From the NCBI GenBank assembly GCA_903939555.1, contig CAJAHV010000117.1, forward strand, positions 1 to 10,522: a stretch of 10,522 bases of DNA, written 5' to 3'. Position 1 is the first letter of the stretch, and every line of letters begins with the position of its first letter. A model generated the notes under the pieces. That model saw only the letters and a list, made by a program, of their open reading frames with translations. It made no database searches and was not told the DNA's origin. Shown piece after piece: positions 6,710-10,522 of the stretch. Source of the DNA: an uncultured Alphaproteobacteria bacterium (lineage in GTDB: Bacteria; Pseudomonadota; Alphaproteobacteria; Sphingomonadales; Sphingomonadaceae). Both the position numbers and the translations under genes were made by a program.

Positions 6710-8127
6710 TTCGCATCTCCCGCGCCGGCCTGGCCAAGCTCGAAATCGGCTATCGGGCGGCGGTCGGGGTCGGCCCAGTCATACAGCAGCGCGCCATCGA
6801 TCCAGACACGCTCGGCCCGAGCATAGACCGAAAAGGGGCTGGCGTTCCACAACACGATATCGCCCATCTTGCCGGGCTCGAGGCTGCCGGTGCGATCAGC
6901 GATGCCTAACCCCTTTGCCGGGTTGAGGGTGAACCAGGTCACGGCATGTTCCGGCGTGATGCCCAGCCCCATGCGGTTGCCCGCCGCCATCGCCTTGGCG
7001 GCTTCCTGGTTCAGTCGCTGGATGCCGTTGGCGTCGTCGCTGTGCACGATGGCACAGGCCCCGGCCTTGTCGACCAGTGCGATATTCTCGCGGATGCCGT
7101 CGTAGCTTTCCATCTTGAAGCCGTACCAATCGGCCCACAAGGCGCTGCAAATGCCTTCTTTCGCCAAAATATCGGCGATCTTGTAGCTTTCGACAGCATG
7201 GTGGAACGCCGTCACCTTATAGCCGAACTCCTTTGACATCGCGATGACATTGGTCATTTCATCGGCACGATAGCAGTGGTTCTGGATCAAAATCTCACCG
7301 TTGAGCACGCCCATCAGCGTGTCCTTGGCAAGGTCGCGGCGCGGCGCGTCGGTCGGCTTGGCCGTCCCGGCCTTGGCGCGGCGGCTATAATCGTCCCAGC
7401 GCCGCTTGTATTCGACGGCATCGGCCCAGACCTGCCGGGCATAGGCGATATTGCCCATGCGCGTCTGCGGCATCTGGCCCTTGCTGCCATAAACGCGCTT
7501 GGGATTTTCACCGCACGCCATCTTCAAACTGTAGGGAGCACCGGGATATTTCATGTCCTGCACGCTGCGGCCATAAACGGTCTTCAGCGTCGTACCGCGC
7601 CCGCCAAACAGATTGGCCGAACCCGGCAGCACGTGAAACGCTGTCACCCCGCCGGCCAGCGCCCGGCCAAAGCCGGCATCCTGTGGCCAGACCGAATGTT
7701 CGGCCCAGACTTCGGGACGCGCCGGGCTGGTCGCTTCATTGCCATCGCTGACGGCTTCGACGCCGGGACTGGGATAGTCGCCAAGATGGCTGTGGATATC
7801 GATGATGCCCGGCGTGACAAACTTGCCGGTGCCATCGATCACCGTCGCGCCGGCGGGAACCGCGACGCTGGCGCCAATCTCGGCTATCCGGCCATTTTCG
7901 ATGCGCACCGCTCCGGGGCTGAACAGTTTGCCGGTGCCATCATAGACGGTGGCGTTGCGGATGACGGTGGTGACCCCGGGATAAGGCTTGTAGGTCGAGG
8001 GCCAGGGGTCGGCCGGAATGGTCACCACTTCGGCCGGCTTGCCGCCAGCGGTTGCCGGCTTGGGCGGCGGATTGGTGGCGCAGCCGGCAAGCAACAGCAG
8101 CCCGAAGATCGGCGATATCCGCATCAT
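6706..8127 (-). CDS. Lipoprotein amidohydrolase, imidazolonepropionase-like
   Basis: A 473-residue amidohydrolase-superfamily metal hydrolase. The N-terminus is a lipoprotein signal with lipobox LAGC (Cys16); the next residue is Ala, so by the usual rule it goes to the outer membrane, facing the periplasm. Family motifs: RNATVYDGTG (57-66), DIHSH (110-114, the HxH metal pair), SLKMACGENPKRVYG (200-214, with Lys202 a possible carbamylated bridging lysine), NHCYRADE (283-290, His284), AFHHAVE (307-313), VHSDD (361-365, with Asp364 or 365 the catalytic Asp), and the C-terminal GSLEPGKMGDIVLW (414-427). The complete ligand set indicates an active hydrolase of an amide, peptide or cyclic amide bond. 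Related members include prolidase-type dipeptidases, which would fit the peptide transporter next to it. Start ATGATG at 8127; a 4-base overlap with the transporter stop indicates coupling. Confidence 0.9.
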   Translation of the reverse strand: MMRISPIFGLLLLAGCATNPPPKPATAGGKPAEVVTIPADPWPSTYKPYPGVTTVIRNATVYDGTGKLFSPGAVRIENGRIAEIGASVAVPAGATVIDGTGKFVTPGIIDIHSHLGDYPSPGVEAVSDGNEATSPARPEVWAEHSVWPQDAGFGRALAGGVTAFHVLPGSANLFGGRGTTLKTVYGRSVQDMKYPGAPYSLKMACGENPKRVYGSKGQMPQTRMGNIAYARQVWADAVEYKRRWDDYSRRAKAGTAKPTDAPRRDLAKDTLMGVLNGEILIQNHCYRADEMTNVIAMSKEFGYKVTAFHHAVESYKIADILAKEGICSALWADWYGFKMESYDGIRENIALVDKAGACAIVHSDDANGIQRLNQEAAKAMAAGNRMGLGITPEHAVTWFTLNPAKGLGIADRTGSLEPGKMGDIVLWNASPFSVYARAERVWIDGALLYDWADPDRRPIADFELGQAGAGDAK

Positions 8128-9914
8128 TTGACCCCGTGCATCCAGCGCTTCAGGAACGGCGACACCAGCAAAAGCAGCGCACCGATGCCAACCGCGATCC
8201 AGCCGATCCAGGAGAACACCCCGACATAGGTATCGAGGCTGACCTTGAGATTGGTAACTTCACCGCCGACAGTTTCGACGCTGGCGAATTGTGCGACGAT
8301 GCCGGCGACATATTGCGCCACCGCGATCGACAGGAACCACACCCCCATCATCATGGCGACGATGCGCGCCATCGATAATTTGGTGATCATGCTCAGCCCG
8401 ACCGGCGAAATGCACAATTCCGCTGCCGAATGGATGAAATAGATCAGCGCGATCCAGCCCAGCCCGACCTTGAAATCCGGCCCGGCGAATTGCGTGCCAA
8501 ACACCAGCGCCAGGAAGCCGAGGCCGGCGCCGATCAGGGCAATGCCGAACTTGACCGGAATGCCGGGTTCCCGGCCGCGCCCGGCGAGCCACAGCCACAG
8601 CGCGCTGAACACCGGCGCCAGCATGATGATGAAGATGGCGTTGAACACCTGCACCTGCCCGGCCGGCATCAGATAGCTGCCGATCTGCCGGTCGGTGTTG
8701 CGATCGGCAAAGAAGGTCAGCGAACTGCCGGCCTGTTCGAACAAGGTCCAGAACACCACGTTAAAGACGATCAGCACAAAGGCTGCCGCCATCATCTGGA
8801 ACTCCTTCACGCTGCCGGTTCGCCAAGCATAGACCGGAATGCCGATGATCGCGGCGAAAAAGGTGAAGAACATCAGCCTGCCGAGCAGCGGCAGCGACGC
8901 GATATAGCCAAGGAAGCCATCGCCGGATTTCGCAGCGGCAGCCGCTACATCGGCGGTGTCCAGCATGTTGCGGAACAGCAGCCAGGTCAGCGGTACAAAG
9001 GCAATCGCGGCGATGTAGATCAACAGATCGCGGTTCGGCCCGGCTCCCGCGGGCCGGTCGCCGTAGCCGTCGAGACGGCCGCCATCAAAGTGCATCAACA
9101 GCCAGGACAGCAGCATCCCCACCGCCGCCAAGCCAAAGCCCAGCGACCAGCCGAAGTACAGCGCCACCAGCGGCAGAAAAAACTGGGACAAAAAGGCGCC
9201 GATGTTGATGCCCATATAGAATACGGTGAAACCGGCGTCGCGGCGGCGGTCACCATCGGCATAAAGCGACCCGACGATCGTCGAGATGTTCGGTTTGAAA
9301 AAGCCGTTGCCCACGGTCACCAACGACAGGGCGAAGAGCATCAGCATGACATAAAATTCTGAGCGTTCGCCGCTGCTGCTGAACGCATCCTTGGCCACCG
9401 TTTGCGCCGCGCTGCCGTCCGGCCGCAACAGTGCCACCGAGCCATCGTCCTGCCCTTTGATCTGCAGGCGTTCACCACCGCTGGTGATGAACTGGGTCTT
9501 GTCCTCACCGGCGGTAACGACCTCGACTGCGAACCGCTCACCGTTGATGCTGGCAAAGGGTTTTGCCGCGTCGCCACCAAAGCAAAGCATGAAATAACCG
9601 GCCGCCATCAGCACGGCACCGAATTTCACCGCGCGCTTCGACCCGAGATAACGATCGGCAAGCAGGCCACCGAACAACGGCGTCAGATAGACCAGCGCAG
9701 TAAAGGCGCCATACAGTCCGTTCGTGGTGGAATCGCTGAACAGGAAATGTTCGGCCAGGTACAACGTCAGCAACGCCCGCATGCCGTAATAGCCAAAGCG
9801 TTCCCACATTTCGGTCATGAACAACCGCGCCAGTTGCGCGGGGTGGCCAAACCATTGCGGTCGCGTATCGACGCCAGCAGTCACTGGCGGCGCGGCGGCG
9901 GCGTTATCGGACAC
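8124..9914 (-). CDS. POT/PTR2-family proton-coupled peptide transporter
   Basis: A 596-residue major-facilitator protein of the proton-dependent oligopeptide transporter family, expected to import di- and tripeptides across the inner membrane. Signatures: EMWERFGYY (35-43, the ExxERFxYY proton-coupling motif), GGLLADRYLGSKRA (82-95), FFKPNIS (205-211), FWTLFEQAGSSL (388-399), and ELCISPVGLSM (499-509, with Glu499 matching the conserved C-terminal glutamate). The protein is longer than the roughly 500 residues usual for bacterial POTs, mainly because of an extra polar segment at about 113-185 between TM3 and TM4, predicted periplasmic. The start is GTG at 9914 with GGGGAG 8 bases upstream; the nearby ATG at 9921 is out of frame. 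It is the first gene of the operon. Confidence 0.95.
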   Translation of the reverse strand: MSDNAAAAPPVTAGVDTRPQWFGHPAQLARLFMTEMWERFGYYGMRALLTLYLAEHFLFSDSTTNGLYGAFTALVYLTPLFGGLLADRYLGSKRAVKFGAVLMAAGYFMLCFGGDAAKPFASINGERFAVEVVTAGEDKTQFITSGGERLQIKGQDDGSVALLRPDGSAAQTVAKDAFSSSGERSEFYVMLMLFALSLVTVGNGFFKPNISTIVGSLYADGDRRRDAGFTVFYMGINIGAFLSQFFLPLVALYFGWSLGFGLAAVGMLLSWLLMHFDGGRLDGYGDRPAGAGPNRDLLIYIAAIAFVPLTWLLFRNMLDTADVAAAAAKSGDGFLGYIASLPLLGRLMFFTFFAAIIGIPVYAWRTGSVKEFQMMAAAFVLIVFNVVFWTLFEQAGSSLTFFADRNTDRQIGSYLMPAGQVQVFNAIFIIMLAPVFSALWLWLAGRGREPGIPVKFGIALIGAGLGFLALVFGTQFAGPDFKVGLGWIALIYFIHSAAELCISPVGLSMITKLSMARIVAMMMGVWFLSIAVAQYVAGIVAQFASVETVGGEVTNLKVSLDTYVGVFSWIGWIAVGIGALLLLVSPFLKRWMHGVK

Positions 9915-9917
9915 GCT

Positions 9918-9947
9918 TCATACTCCCCAAGCTTATAGTCCCCAAGC
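9918..9947 (-). repeat. 15-bp tandem duplication at the transporter RBS
   Basis: On the minus strand two adjacent 15-mers, GCTTGGGGACTATAA (9947-9933) and GCTTGGGGAGTATGA (9932-9918), match at 13 of 15 positions. The downstream copy contains the GGGGAG ribosome binding site for the GTG at 9914; the upstream copy repeats a GGGGA core. The out-of-frame ATG at 9921-9919 opens a five-codon frame ending in TAA at 9906-9904, overlapping the transporter start. Confidence 0.6.
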
Positions 9948-9973
9948 CTCGATCCGGCGGCTTTTGGCCGGTT

Positions 9974-9983
9974 GTGACGTCAC
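9974..9983. promoter_or_regulatory. Perfect 10-bp palindrome, candidate operator
   Basis: GTGACGTCAC is a perfect inverted repeat located 60 bases upstream of the transporter start and 76 bases upstream of the nitroreductase start. A symmetric site between divergent genes is a plausible binding site for a dimeric repressor or activator. No regulator gene lies in the window, so the binding protein is unknown; the site could also be chance. Confidence 0.3.
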
Positions 9984-10058
9984 GATAGCGGGCGATACCG
10001 GTGGGGGGAAGGGGCGACCCGGGTGGCGCGCGCCGCAGCAACGCGATAAGACCGGGGC

Positions 10059-10522
10059 ATGAGCGACTTCAACGACCTGTCCACCCCCGCAACGCTGCTC
10101 GCCACAAGGCGTTCGGGCAAGGCGCGCGACATGGTCGCCCCCGGCCCCGACGCGGCGGCGTTGCGCGCCATATTGTCGGCGGCGATGCGTGTTCCCGACC
10201 ATGGCAAGCTGGCGCCATGGCGCTTTGTCGTCATCAACGATGATCGGCGTGCGGCACTGTCCGACGCGATGGTTGCTGCCTATGCCGCCGAAAAACCCGC
10301 CGCCGGGCGATTGGAAATCGATGCGATCCGCGGCTTTGCCTTGCAGGCGCCGTGCCTTGTCGTCGTCATGGCGCAGCCTGAGCCTGCGAGCCATATCCCC
10401 GAATGGGAACAATTGCTGTCGGTCGGCGCGGCATGCGGTTTGTTGTGCGTTGCCGCCCATGCGCATGGCTTTGTCGCCAACTGGCTGACCGGCTGGGCGG
10501 CCTATGCGCCGGCGATCACCAC
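10059..10522 (+). CDS. YdjA-type nitroreductase, 3' end outside window
   Basis: The first 154 residues of an FMN-dependent nitroreductase-family protein, cut by the right edge; E. coli YdjA, about 183 residues, suggests roughly 30 residues are missing. Recognisable features are RRS at 17-19 (FMN phosphate-binding region), the YdjA-like block MRVPDHGKLAPWRFVVI at 43-59, and the helix with EWEQLLSVGAACG at 115-127. Such proteins use NAD(P)H and FMN to reduce nitro or similar electrophilic compounds; the natural substrate is generally unknown. They are cytoplasmic dimers, and no signal peptide is present. The start ATG has only a poor Shine-Dalgarno sequence (AAG about 8 bases upstream and GGGG immediately before), but the N-terminal length fits the family and no better start is near. 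It is divergent from the transporter operon. Confidence 0.88.
   Translation, partial: MSDFNDLSTPATLLATRRSGKARDMVAPGPDAAALRAILSAAMRVPDHGKLAPWRFVVINDDRRAALSDAMVAAYAAEKPAAGRLEIDAIRGFALQAPCLVVVMAQPEPASHIPEWEQLLSVGAACGLLCVAAHAHGFVANWLTGWAAYAPAIT

Larger units (their letters stand above)
9915..10058. promoter_or_regulatory. Divergent intergenic control region
   Basis: This 144-bp spacer separates the divergent transporter operon and nitroreductase gene, so promoters for both are expected here. I see no strong sigma-70 pair. A TATAAG at 9932-9937 on the minus strand could be a -10 element for the operon, but no good -35 box precedes it. For the plus-strand gene, TTGTGA at 9972-9977 and GATACC at 9994-9999 (16-base spacing) form only a weak candidate. 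Confidence 0.4.

Noticed and set aside
5727..6926. 399-codon plus-strand open frame antisense to the amidohydrolases
   Set aside because: It spans two well-supported minus-strand genes. Its Ser/Pro/Ala/Arg composition is typical of a high-GC antisense shadow.
8430..9362. 310-codon plus-strand open frame antisense to the transporter
   Set aside because: The product is polar, rich in His, Gln and Arg, and mirrors membrane segments of the POT gene, which has clear family motifs.

Overview
The window is high-GC bacterial chromosome and looks alphaproteobacterial, most likely Sphingomonadales. The evidence is a DUF4167 protein (an alphaproteobacterial family), a small two-helix membrane protein of a kind I associate with sphingomonads, and the overall gene style. 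No RNA gene, CRISPR array, insertion sequence or integrase is visible.

Layout. Bases 1-328 hold no convincing gene beyond a possible 22-codon protein tail at the left edge. A CBS-pair protein (329-748, minus) lies divergent to a 92-residue two-helix membrane protein (824-1102, plus). That gene converges on a DUF4167 protein (1124-2170, minus) with a TTG start, a 120-bp pentapeptide-coding repeat and a C-terminal AT-hook-like motif. A roughly 200-bp spacer follows, containing one good hairpin.

From 9914 down to 2375 the minus strand carries one compact seven-gene operon, in transcription order: POT/PTR2 peptide transporter, lipoprotein amidohydrolase with a full metal site, secreted amidohydrolase paralogue with a lost metal site, NnrU-family membrane protein, two paralogous short-chain dehydrogenases, and an unrecognised 242-residue protein. 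Neighbours overlap by ATGA (three times) or TGATG, or are separated by only 13-16 bases. At the right edge a YdjA-type nitroreductase (cut by the window end) is divergent from the operon. The 144-bp intergenic space contains a 10-bp perfect palindrome and a 15-bp tandem duplication that includes the transporter's ribosome binding site.

How the genes may work together (inference): the periplasmic amidohydrolase pair could hydrolyse peptide-like or amide compounds, the POT transporter could bring small peptides across the inner membrane, and the two SDRs could carry out redox steps on a shared or related substrate. The roles of the NnrU protein and the 242-residue protein are unknown. The most unusual element is the active/degenerate amidohydrolase pair, translationally coupled inside this operon.
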